From Betaproteobacteria bacterium (lineage in GTDB: Bacteria; Pseudomonadota; Gammaproteobacteria; Burkholderiales; SG8-39), in NCBI GenBank assembly GCA_005884335.1, contig VBCJ01000178.1, forward strand, positions 1 through 14,462: a stretch of 14,462 nucleotides of DNA. The letters run 5' to 3'. This document shows, in pieces, positions 7,166 through 13,847 of this stretch (its first letter is position 1; each line of letters opens with the position of its first letter). The position numbers and the translations under genes are program-made. The notes beneath the pieces were generated by a model. It made no database searches, was not told the origin of the DNA, and saw nothing but the letters and a program-made list of their open reading frames with translations.

Positions 7166-8349
7166 CACGCAGTCTCGATGGCCATGGCGGTCGCTTCGCC
7201 CCCGCCGATGCACAGGGTCGCGATACCGCGCTTGCCCCCGTTCTTCCTCAGCGCGCCGATCAGGGTGACGAGGATGCGCGCGCCCGAGGCGCCGATCGGG
7301 TGGCCGAGCGCGCAGGCGCCGCCGTGGATGTTGACCCGCTCGTGCGGCAAGCCGTGCTCTTTCATCGCCGCCATGGTGACCACCGCGAAGGCCTCGTTGA
7401 TCTCGTAGAGATCGACTTTGCCGGCGCTCCAGCCGGTCGCATCGAAGAGCTTTTTGATCGCGCCCACCGGCGCAGTGGTGAACCACCCCGGCTCCTGGGA
7501 ATGCGTGCTGTGGCCGACCACCACCGCCAGCGGCGCGACGCCCAGTTTTCCGGCGGTGGAACGGCGCATCATGACCAGCGCCGCCGCTCCGTCCGAAATC
7601 GAGCTCGAATTCGCCGCGGTCACTGTGCCATCCTTGCGGAACGCGGGCTTCAGCGTCGGGATCTTCTCGAAATTCGCCTTGAACGGTTGTTCGTCCTGCT
7701 CCATGAAGCGCTCGTTTTTCCCCGCTTTGATCGCCAGCGGCGTGATCTCCCAGGCGAACCAGCCGTTCTTGTTGGCGGCCTGGGCGCGCTCGAGCGATGC
7801 GATCGCGAATTTGTCCTGTTCTTCCCGGGTGAAGCTGTACTTCCCTGCACAGTCTTCGGCGAATGAACCCATCAGCCGACCTCTATCGTAGGCGTCCTCC
7901 AGTCCGTCGAGGAACATGTGATCGACGACCTGCTGATGACCCATGCGGTAACCCGAGCGCGCCTTCGGAAGCAGATAGGGGGCGTTGGTCATGGATTCCA
8001 TCCCGCCGGCGACCATCACTTCGTTCGTGCCGGCCGCGAGAAGATCGTGGGCGAGCATCGCCGCCTTCATGCCCGAGCCGCACATCTTGTTCACCGTGGT
8101 GCTGCCGGTTGACAGTGAAAGCCCGGAACCGATCGCCGCCTGGCGCGCGGGCGCCTGGCCCTGACCGGCTGGGAGCACGCAGCCCATGATCACCTCCTGG
8201 ACCTGTGTCGGGTTGATGCCGGCACGCTCGACCGCAGCGCGGATTGCGGCTGCGCCGAGCTGCGGAGCAGTGAGGTCTTTCAACTCGCCTTGAAACGCGC
8301 CCATCGGCGTGCGGGCAGCGGAGACGATGACAACCGGATCGTTCAACAT
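7165..8349 (-). CDS. Acetyl-CoA C-acetyltransferase (thiolase)
   Basis: This is a 394-residue thiolase II-type enzyme that interconverts two acetyl-CoA with acetoacetyl-CoA plus CoA. The catalytic set is complete: the nucleophile Cys90 in VNKMCGSGMKA, the NEAFA motif, His350 in GGACALGHPIGASGAR, and the base Cys380 in CIGGGEATA. These match the Cys89/His348/Cys378 set of biosynthetic thiolase from Zoogloea almost position for position. A strong Shine-Dalgarno AAGGAG at 8362-8357, seven bases from the ATG, supports the start. It follows liuA after 27 bases and overlaps the next gene by one base. Within the operon it can cleave acetoacetyl-CoA derived from acetoacetate. It could equally supply acetoacetyl-CoA for polyester synthesis, given phaC nearby; phaA/atoB naming is therefore ambiguous. 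Cleavage of longer 3-ketoacyl-CoA is less likely. Confidence 0.93.
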   Translation of the reverse strand: MLNDPVVIVSAARTPMGAFQGELKDLTAPQLGAAAIRAAVERAGINPTQVQEVIMGCVLPAGQGQAPARQAAIGSGLSLSTGSTTVNKMCGSGMKAAMLAHDLLAAGTNEVMVAGGMESMTNAPYLLPKARSGYRMGHQQVVDHMFLDGLEDAYDRGRLMGSFAEDCAGKYSFTREEQDKFAIASLERAQAANKNGWFAWEITPLAIKAGKNERFMEQDEQPFKANFEKIPTLKPAFRKDGTVTAANSSSISDGAAALVMMRRSTAGKLGVAPLAVVVGHSTHSQEPGWFTTAPVGAIKKLFDATGWSAGKVDLYEINEAFAVVTMAAMKEHGLPHERVNIHGGACALGHPIGASGARILVTLIGALRKNGGKRGIATLCIGGGEATAMAIETA

Positions 8350-8376
8350 GGCAATTCTCCTTTATGACTGCCGGGC

Positions 8377-9579
8377 TCAAGCCGTCTCGGAAAACAGCTC
8401 CCGTCCGATCAGCCAGCGGCGGATCTCGGAAGTTCCCGCGCCGATCTCGTAGAGCTTGGCGTCGCGCCACAGGCGCCCGGTCGGTGTTTCGTTGATGTAG
8501 CCCATCCCGCCCAGGCACTGGATTGCTTCGCCAGCCATCCAGGTGGCTTTTTCCGCAGCGTAGAGGATCGCCCCGGCGGCGTCCTTACGCGTGGTTTCGT
8601 TGCGGTCGCAGGCCTGCCCGACCGCGTAGACGTAGGCGCGGCAGGCGTTGAGCGTCGTATACATGTCGGCGAGCTTTCCCTGCATCAGCTGAAACTCGCC
8701 GATCGGCTGGCCGAATTGCTTGCGCTCATGGAGGTACGGGACGACCACGTCCATGCAGGCCTGCATGATGCCCAGGGGGCCGCCTGCGAGCACCGCCCGC
8801 TCGTAATCCAGTCCTGACATCAGGACGTTCACGCCGCGCCCGGGCTCCGTAAGGACGTTCTCCTCCGGCACCTCGCAGTCGCGAAACACCAGTTCGCAGG
8901 TGTTCGAGCCGCGCATGCCCAGCTTGTCGAGCTTTTGCGCCGTGGAAAAGCCCTTGAAGCCCTTCTCGACGATGAAGGCGGTGAGTCCCCTCGGGCCGGC
9001 ATCGGCATCGGTCTTGGCGTAGACCACGAGCACGTCGGCGTCCGGGCCGTTGGTGATCCACATCTTGCTGCCGTTCAGGACGAACCTGCCCTTGCGATAT
9101 TCGGCCCGGGTCTTCATCGAGACCACGTCCGAGCCCGAGCCGGGCTCGGACATGGCGAGCGCGCCGACCCAGTCGCCCGCGACGAGCTTCGGCAGGTATT
9201 TGCGCTTCTGAGTCTCGCTCCCGTTCCTGCGGATCTGGTTGACGCAGAGATTGGAATGCGCGCCGTAGGACAGGCCCACGGAAGCCGAAGCCCGGCTGAC
9301 TTCCTCCATCGCGACGATATGCGCCGCATAGCCCATCAGAGTGCCGCCGTACGCCTCTTCCACGGTGACACCGAGAAGCCCGAGCGCACCCATCTTCTTC
9401 CACAGATCGGAGGGGAACTGGTTCGAGCGGTCGATTTCGGCGGCGCGCGGGGCGATCTCGGTTTGAGCGAAGCCGCGCGCCGTGGCGCGCAGCATGTCGA
9501 TATCCTCGCCAAGAGCGAAGCGCAATCCCGGCAACTCGATCGCCGGGGTGCCGCCGGAGAGGTTGCGGGCTCGATCCAT
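8377..9579 (-). CDS. liuA: Isovaleryl-CoA dehydrogenase (LiuA)
   Basis: This FAD-dependent acyl-CoA dehydrogenase oxidises isovaleryl-CoA to 3-methylcrotonyl-CoA and passes electrons to electron-transfer flavoprotein. The 400-residue product has LAMSEPGSGSD at 141-151, the flavin/substrate loop. The isovaleryl-type catalytic base lies in LMSGLDYERAVLAGG, where Glu260 matches Glu254 of the human enzyme. Most other acyl-CoA dehydrogenases place this Glu about 120 residues later. The C-terminal IQCLGGMGYINETPTGRLWRD and EIGAGTSEIRR segments are typical. GGAG at 9591-9588, eight bases before the ATG at 9579, supports the start. It is the first gene after the operator and promoter at 9605-9633, and it defines the operon's substrate. 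Confidence 0.95.
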   Translation of the reverse strand: MDRARNLSGGTPAIELPGLRFALGEDIDMLRATARGFAQTEIAPRAAEIDRSNQFPSDLWKKMGALGLLGVTVEEAYGGTLMGYAAHIVAMEEVSRASASVGLSYGAHSNLCVNQIRRNGSETQKRKYLPKLVAGDWVGALAMSEPGSGSDVVSMKTRAEYRKGRFVLNGSKMWITNGPDADVLVVYAKTDADAGPRGLTAFIVEKGFKGFSTAQKLDKLGMRGSNTCELVFRDCEVPEENVLTEPGRGVNVLMSGLDYERAVLAGGPLGIMQACMDVVVPYLHERKQFGQPIGEFQLMQGKLADMYTTLNACRAYVYAVGQACDRNETTRKDAAGAILYAAEKATWMAGEAIQCLGGMGYINETPTGRLWRDAKLYEIGAGTSEIRRWLIGRELFSETA

Positions 9580-9604
9580 TCGGGGAGCTCCAGGGGGAAA
9601 AAGG

Positions 9605-9633
9605 ACTCTACTTTACGTTTACGTAAACGTCAA
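9605..9633 (-). promoter_or_regulatory. Predicted liuA operon promoter
   Basis: On the minus strand a -35 box TTGACG (9633-9628) is followed by a 17-base spacer and a -10 box TAGAGT (9610-9605). These match the sigma-70 consensus at five and four of six positions. Transcription would begin near 9598, giving a short leader of about 20 bases that contains the liuA Shine-Dalgarno. The spacer is the ideal 17 bases rather than the 19-20 typical of promoters that MerR proteins activate by DNA twisting. This fits repression or derepression better. It is prediction only. Confidence 0.65.
9612..9633. promoter_or_regulatory. Predicted LiuR operator (inverted repeat)
   Basis: The core ACGTTTACGTAAACGT at 9615-9630 is a perfect 16-base palindrome. 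The symmetry extends to 22 bases (9612-9633) with one mismatched pair. It is an AT-richer island in very GC-rich surroundings, and it lies in the gap between liuR and liuA over the -35 box and spacer of the predicted promoter. Its form agrees with my recollection of the TT-ACGTnnACGT-AA-like LiuR motif reported for proteobacterial leucine-degradation operons, though I cannot check the exact consensus here. Binding by LiuR is inferred from position and form. Confidence 0.82.
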
Positions 9634-9640
9634 CCACGCC

Positions 9641-10060
9641 TCAAGGCTGCCGCGCCCGGGCGGGCGGCCTGCGGCGCCGTGCGCTGACGAGGATCTTGCG
9701 CGACTGGCGCTCGAACGCGCGGATCTCGGAGAGCACCTCCTCGATCTCTTCGCGCTGGCGCTCGAGCTGCTCGCGGCGGGCGGCGAGCGCGGCGACGAAC
9801 TTCTCCAGCTGAGGCCGCTCGTCCGGCGCAGAATCGTAGAGCTCCAGCATCTCGTGTACCTCGGCGAGGGAGAAGCCGAGCCGTTTCCCGCGCAGGATCA
9901 GCTTCAAGCGCACCCAGTCGCGCTTGGAATAGACGCGCCGCGTGCCGTCGCGCCCGGGGCTGAGCAGGCCTTCGTCCTCGTAGAAGCGGATTGCGCGATG
10001 GGTCACGTCGAACTCGCGCGCGAGGTCGGCGATGCTGTAGGTTTCGGCGGGCTTGTTCAT
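9641..10060 (-). CDS. liuR: MerR family transcriptional regulator of leucine catabolism (LiuR)
   Basis: This 139-residue MerR-type regulator controls branched-chain amino acid catabolism in many beta- and gammaproteobacteria. The N-terminal winged helix-turn-helix is YSIADLAREFDVTHRAIRFY at 8-27, followed by EDEGLLSP and RRVYSKRDWVRLKLILRGKRLGFSLAEV. A dimerising coiled coil covers about 80-124, and a basic Arg-rich tail (SARRRRPPARARQP) ends the protein. There is no cysteine, so it is not a metal or redox sensor of the usual MerR kind. An acyl-CoA intermediate is the likely effector by analogy. The ATG at 10060 gives a standard MerR start but lacks a good Shine-Dalgarno. The open frame upstream to 10774 is antisense to the next gene. 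It is co-directional with liuA, with the operator in the 61-base gap between them. Confidence 0.92.
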   Translation of the reverse strand: MNKPAETYSIADLAREFDVTHRAIRFYEDEGLLSPGRDGTRRVYSKRDWVRLKLILRGKRLGFSLAEVHEMLELYDSAPDERPQLEKFVAALAARREQLERQREEIEEVLSEIRAFERQSRKILVSARRRRPPARARQP

Positions 10061-10186
10061 CGGCGAAATGCTCAACCGCTGTCGGACGGTTTTGTGGCGG
10101 GCGGCGCCATAATCTGCGAGAATTCGCACCTTTCGCCGCGGGAAGCTCCGGATTCTACTCCGACCTACTCGCGCCATCCAAAGCGC
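10061..10186. promoter_or_regulatory. Divergent intergenic region between liuR and the MBL-phaC unit
   Basis: This 126-base gap must serve transcription of liuR (leftward) and of the hydrolase-phaC unit (rightward). A weak leftward promoter candidate has TTGGAT at 10181-10176 and TAGAAT at 10157-10152, 18 bases apart. For the rightward unit, CATAAT at 10108-10113 could be a -10 box, but no convincing -35 accompanies it. A short inverted repeat, TGCGA and TCGCA around four bases, lies at 10115-10128. I found no second copy of the LiuR palindrome here. Confidence 0.3.
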
Positions 10187-11218
10187 GTGACCCCCGAATC
10201 CATCCTGCAGTATCCGCATGCCGCGCCGCCGGCGCCAGGCGAGACGCTGCAGGTGGCGCCCGGTGTGCACTGGCTGCGCATGCCGCTGCCGTTTGCGCTC
10301 GATCACATCAATCTTTGGCTCCTCGAGGACGGCGACGGCTGGACCTTCATCGACTGCGGCATCGGCGACGACGCCACGCGCGCGCTGTGGGAGCGCATCT
10401 TCGCCGGACGCATCGCGGGGCGGCCGATCAGGCGCCTCGTCGTCACGCACCATCATCCCGACCACGCGGGTCTGGCGTCGTGGCTGACCGAGCGCACCGG
10501 CGCCGAATTCTGGATGCCGCAGGCCGAGTATTTCGCCGCGCACGCGATGCGCGAAGGAAGCGCGGGTTTCGGCTTCGACAATATCATGGCGATGTTCGAA
10601 CACAACGGGCTCGCCGGAGAGAAACTGACGCTGATGCAGCAACGCCGCAGCAACTACCGCAGCAGGGTGCCTGGATTTCCCTCGGTATACCGGAGGTTGA
10701 TGGACGGCCAAGCGCATCGCATCGGCGGCCGACTCTGGAGCGTCGTCATGGGATACGGCCATGCCCCCGAGCACGCTGCGCTCTACTGCGAGGAGCTCGG
10801 CGTCCTCATCTCCGGCGACATGGTGCTTCCCAGGATTTCGACCAATGTCAGTGTTTGGGCGAACGAGCCGGAGGGAAACCCGCTCGCGCTCTTCCTCGAA
10901 TCGTTATCCCGCTACGCCGGGTTACCCGCGACGACGCTCACGCTGCCCTCGCACGGGCTGCCCTTTCGGGGCCTTCGCGAGCGCATCGCGCAGCTAAAGG
11001 AGCATCACCGCCTGCGCCTGGCCGAGCTGCATGAAGCCTGCGGTACGCCCAGGGCCGCGGCGGACGTGCTCGATACGCTGTTTCGCCGCAAGCTCGACGC
11101 GCATCAGCTTTTCTTCGCCATGGGCGAGGCGATGGCTCATCTGCACCTTCTCCATCACGACGGGCGCCTGAAGCGTTCCGTCGGCGCCGATGGCGTGATT
11201 CGCTACGCCAAAAACTAG
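10187..11218 (+). CDS. Metallo-beta-lactamase fold hydrolase
   Basis: This 343-residue MBL-superfamily protein carries the metal-binding motif HHHPDH at 88-93 (the HxHxDH pattern) after VVT. Further ligands are probably His192 in GYGHAPEH, Asp211 in LISGDMVLP, and His256 in LPSHGLPF. The N-terminus LQVAPGVHWLRMPLPFALDHINLWLL and IDCGIG is typical of hydrolases such as glyoxalase II- or LACTB2-like proteins. The C-terminal helices (about 262-325) recall the extra domain of LACTB2-type enzymes. I chose GTG at 10187 because the conserved first strand precedes the next Met (residue 32); no clear Shine-Dalgarno is present. The long upstream extension of this frame is antisense to liuR. It lies five bases before phaC, suggesting a shared transcript. 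A thioester, lactone or RNA substrate cannot be told apart from sequence. Confidence 0.88.
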   Translation: MTPESILQYPHAAPPAPGETLQVAPGVHWLRMPLPFALDHINLWLLEDGDGWTFIDCGIGDDATRALWERIFAGRIAGRPIRRLVVTHHHPDHAGLASWLTERTGAEFWMPQAEYFAAHAMREGSAGFGFDNIMAMFEHNGLAGEKLTLMQQRRSNYRSRVPGFPSVYRRLMDGQAHRIGGRLWSVVMGYGHAPEHAALYCEELGVLISGDMVLPRISTNVSVWANEPEGNPLALFLESLSRYAGLPATTLTLPSHGLPFRGLRERIAQLKEHHRLRLAELHEACGTPRAAADVLDTLFRRKLDAHQLFFAMGEAMAHLHLLHHDGRLKRSVGADGVIRYAKN

Positions 11219-11223
11219 CCAAC

Positions 11224-12996
11224 ATGCCCGCGACGCAGCCCCCGCCCGATCCCGCCCAGAGCGCGAGAGTATTCGCCGAGGTGGCGGAGCGCTCCAGCCG
11301 CCTCATGGGGGAGTTTCTGCAGCGCCAAGCCGGCGGCCAAGGCGTCGCCACCAGCGACGAATTCGGGATCGCCCGGGCATTCATGGACCTTTATGCACGC
11401 ATGCTGGCCGAACCCTGGAAGCTTGCGGAGATGCAGACGAAGATGTTCTGGGACCACGTCGCTCTCTGGCAGTCGACCGTACTGCGCATGCTGGGAAAGG
11501 AAGCCCGGCCCGTCGCCGTGCCTGCCAAAGGCGACAACCGTTTTCGCGAGGCAGACTGGCAGGATCAGTTCCTGTTCGACTACATCAAGCAATCCTACCT
11601 CATCGCTGCGCGCCATCTTCACGACGCCGTAGCGTCGGTCGAGGGCCTGCCGGAACAGACAAGCAAGAAAGTGAATTTCTACACGCGCCAATACATCGAC
11701 GCGCTGTCGCCGTCGAACTTCGCTCTCACCAACCCGCATGTGCTGCGCGAAACCATGCGGTCCGGCGGGCAGAATTTGGTCCGCGGCTTGAACAACCTCC
11801 TGGCCGACATCGAGCGCGGCGGCATCCGCATGGCGGACGAAAAGGCATTCAAGCTCGGCGTGAATGTCGCCACCACCCCCGGCAAGGTGGTTTTTCAGAA
11901 CGAGTTGATGCAGCTCATCCAGTATGCCCCGAGCACCGAAAATGTATTCAGGCAGCCGCTTCTTGTCATCCCCCCGTGGATCAACAAGTATTACATCCTC
12001 GATCTACGCGAGAAAAATTCCTTTGTGCGTTGGGCCGTCGGCCAGGGCCACACGGTGTTCGTGATCTCCTGGGTCAATCCGGACGGGCGCTATGCAGGCA
12101 AGACCTTCGAGAATTACATGTTCGAGGGGCCGCTTGCGGCGCTCGATGCGATCGGCCAGGCGACCGGTGAGAACAGGGTCAACATCATCGGTTACTGCCT
12201 CGGAGGAACGCTGCTCGGCGCCACGCTCGCGTGGATGGCGGAAAAAGGCGACGCGCGCGCGGCCTCGGCCACGTTCCTCGCATCGCTGCTCGATTTTTCC
12301 ATCCCCGGCGAGCTCGGGGTGTTCATCGACGAAGCACAGGTCGAGAATCTGGAACGCCGCATGCAGGAGCGCGGCTACCTCGAGGGCTCCGAGATGGCGG
12401 CCACCTTCAACATGCTGCGCGCAAACGACCTGGTGTGGTCGTTCGTCGTCAACAACTACCTGCTCGGCAAGGATCCCTTCCCGTTCGACCTCCTCTACTG
12501 GAATTCCGATTCCACGCGGATGCCCGCGAAGATGCACAGCTTCTACCTGCGCAACATGTACCTCGCCAACCGGCTCAAGGATGCCGGCGGCGTCAACCTG
12601 GGCGGCGTGCCGATCGACCTCGGGAAGATCGCGATACCGGCGTATTTCGTTTCCACCCTCGAGGACCACATCGCGCCCTGGAAATCCACTTACAAGGGCG
12701 CGCGCCTCCTCTCCGGGCCCACGCGGTTCGTGCTCGGAGGCTCGGGGCATATTGCCGGCATCGTGAATCCGCCGTCGGCGAAAAAATACGGCTACTGGAC
12801 CGGATCCGAGCTCCCCCAATCGGCCGAGGAATGGCAGGCCGGGGCGAGCCGGAAGGAAGGTTCGTGGTGGATCGACTGGCAGGCCTGGGTGGCCGGCCTG
12901 AACGGGCCCGACCGGGTACCGGCCCGCGTCCCGGGCGCGGGGGCACTGCAGGCCCTCGAGGACGCTCCGGGGTCTTATGTGAGCGTTCCCGCCTGA
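11224..12996 (+). CDS. phaC: Class I poly(3-hydroxyalkanoate) synthase (PhaC)
   Basis: This enzyme polymerises (R)-3-hydroxyacyl-CoA, mainly 3-hydroxybutyryl-CoA, into polyester storage granules. The 590-residue length matches class I synthases (about 589 in Cupriavidus necator). The N-terminal domain includes RFREADWQDQFLFDYIKQSY. The alpha/beta-hydrolase core has the lipase-like box GYCLGGT with nucleophile Cys325, then Asp481 in EDHIAPW and His509 in GGSGHIAGIVNPP, a complete Cys-Asp-His triad. The C-terminus ends LEDAPGSYVSVPA, as in the family. The ATG at 11224 follows the MBL gene by five bases without an obvious Shine-Dalgarno, so coupling is likely. No phaA, phaB, phasin or phaR accompanies it, although the thiolase of the divergent operon could act as PhaA. 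It converges with the next gene across 20 bases. Confidence 0.95.
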   Translation: MPATQPPPDPAQSARVFAEVAERSSRLMGEFLQRQAGGQGVATSDEFGIARAFMDLYARMLAEPWKLAEMQTKMFWDHVALWQSTVLRMLGKEARPVAVPAKGDNRFREADWQDQFLFDYIKQSYLIAARHLHDAVASVEGLPEQTSKKVNFYTRQYIDALSPSNFALTNPHVLRETMRSGGQNLVRGLNNLLADIERGGIRMADEKAFKLGVNVATTPGKVVFQNELMQLIQYAPSTENVFRQPLLVIPPWINKYYILDLREKNSFVRWAVGQGHTVFVISWVNPDGRYAGKTFENYMFEGPLAALDAIGQATGENRVNIIGYCLGGTLLGATLAWMAEKGDARAASATFLASLLDFSIPGELGVFIDEAQVENLERRMQERGYLEGSEMAATFNMLRANDLVWSFVVNNYLLGKDPFPFDLLYWNSDSTRMPAKMHSFYLRNMYLANRLKDAGGVNLGGVPIDLGKIAIPAYFVSTLEDHIAPWKSTYKGARLLSGPTRFVLGGSGHIAGIVNPPSAKKYGYWTGSELPQSAEEWQAGASRKEGSWWIDWQAWVAGLNGPDRVPARVPGAGALQALEDAPGSYVSVPA

Positions 12997-13016
12997 GCTG
13001 CCCGCCCCCGGGGAAA

Positions 13017-13847
13017 TTATCCGGCCGAGCGACCGAGACCCTCACGGAATCGCCGGAGATACCCCAAACCCTCGATAGCGCGGCTGCCGTACCACGCGGT
13101 CATCGCTCCGTCGATGAGGGCGATCCTTTTCTTCGCGAGCAAAGGGTCGGCGCGCAGCTCAGCGACGTGTCCCTCGCGGAATGAATACGGCTCGCTCGAC
13201 AGCAGCACCGCGTCGGCTGCGTCGAGCACCCCGCTGTCGAGCCGGATCTCGGGGTAGCGATCGCTGCACTCCGCCGGGACGGTTTCCCATTTTACGAGGG
13301 CGAGCATCCGCGAAACGTAAGTATCGCGCGACACCGTCATCCAGGGATTTTTCCATATCAGGTAGAGCACGCGACCGGGCGGAAACGCGCGTGCCGCCGT
13401 CTGCAGCGCCGCGTACGCAGCTTCGAATTCGCCGCACAGCGCTTCGGCTTGGTCCTCGCGCCCGAATATTCCGCCGATCAGCCGGTAGAGCGCCAGGTTG
13501 TCGATGGGCGCGAGCGGGTGCGTGACGATCAGCTCGGGAACGAACTCTGCGAGGGAGCGGGCGTGCTCCTTCTTGTTCTCGTCGATATTGAGGATGACGT
13601 GGGTGGGTCGCAGCGCGCGCAGCTTGTCGAGATCGACATCCTTGGTGCCGCCGACTTTGGGGATACGGCGAACGACCTCGCGAGGATGGACGCAGAAGCC
13701 GGTTCGGCCCACGAGTTGTGCCGCGAGCCCGAGATCGCAGAGGAGCTCCGTAATGCTCGGTACCAGACTCACGATGCGCGCATCGCGGCGCGCCTGCGCG
13801 TGCCGCGTGCCCGCGGCGTCGACGAGTCTCGCCTCCGGTCCGCTCAC
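13017..13847 (-). CDS. BtuF-like helical-backbone metal receptor/cobalamin-binding-type protein, no signal peptide
   Basis: This 276-residue protein resembles the class III periplasmic binding fold of BtuF and iron-siderophore receptors. It shows RIVSLVPSITELLCDLGL and VGRTGFCVHP at about 24-54, then GGTKDVDLDKLRALRPTHVIL. A long central helix and a second lobe (GRVLYLIWKNPWMTV onward) follow. The first 23 residues are polar, with no Sec or lipoprotein signal, so the protein is predicted to be cytoplasmic. It begins with GTG at 13847, overlapping the SDR stop by four bases (GTGA), so it is probably co-translated. No permease, ATPase or corrinoid enzyme is in the window, so a transport role is doubtful. 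The family call is good; ligand and role are unknown. Confidence 0.82.
   Translation of the reverse strand: MSGPEARLVDAAGTRHAQARRDARIVSLVPSITELLCDLGLAAQLVGRTGFCVHPREVVRRIPKVGGTKDVDLDKLRALRPTHVILNIDENKKEHARSLAEFVPELIVTHPLAPIDNLALYRLIGGIFGREDQAEALCGEFEAAYAALQTAARAFPPGRVLYLIWKNPWMTVSRDTYVSRMLALVKWETVPAECSDRYPEIRLDSGVLDAADAVLLSSEPYSFREGHVAELRADPLLAKKRIALIDGAMTAWYGSRAIEGLGYLRRFREGLGRSAG

Noticed and set aside
10068..10112. Fourteen-codon reading frame upstream of the MBL gene as a leader peptide
   Set aside because: No Shine-Dalgarno, no attenuator-like codon run, and no paired hairpins follow it.
9482..10186. Upstream extension of the MBL hydrolase frame
   Set aside because: It runs antisense to liuR and part of liuA with no recognisable fold; the MBL fold is complete from the GTG at 10187.
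12997..13016. CCCCGGGG palindrome in the convergent gap as a bidirectional terminator
   Set aside because: The stem has no loop of normal size and no T-run on either side; the gap is too short to claim a terminator.
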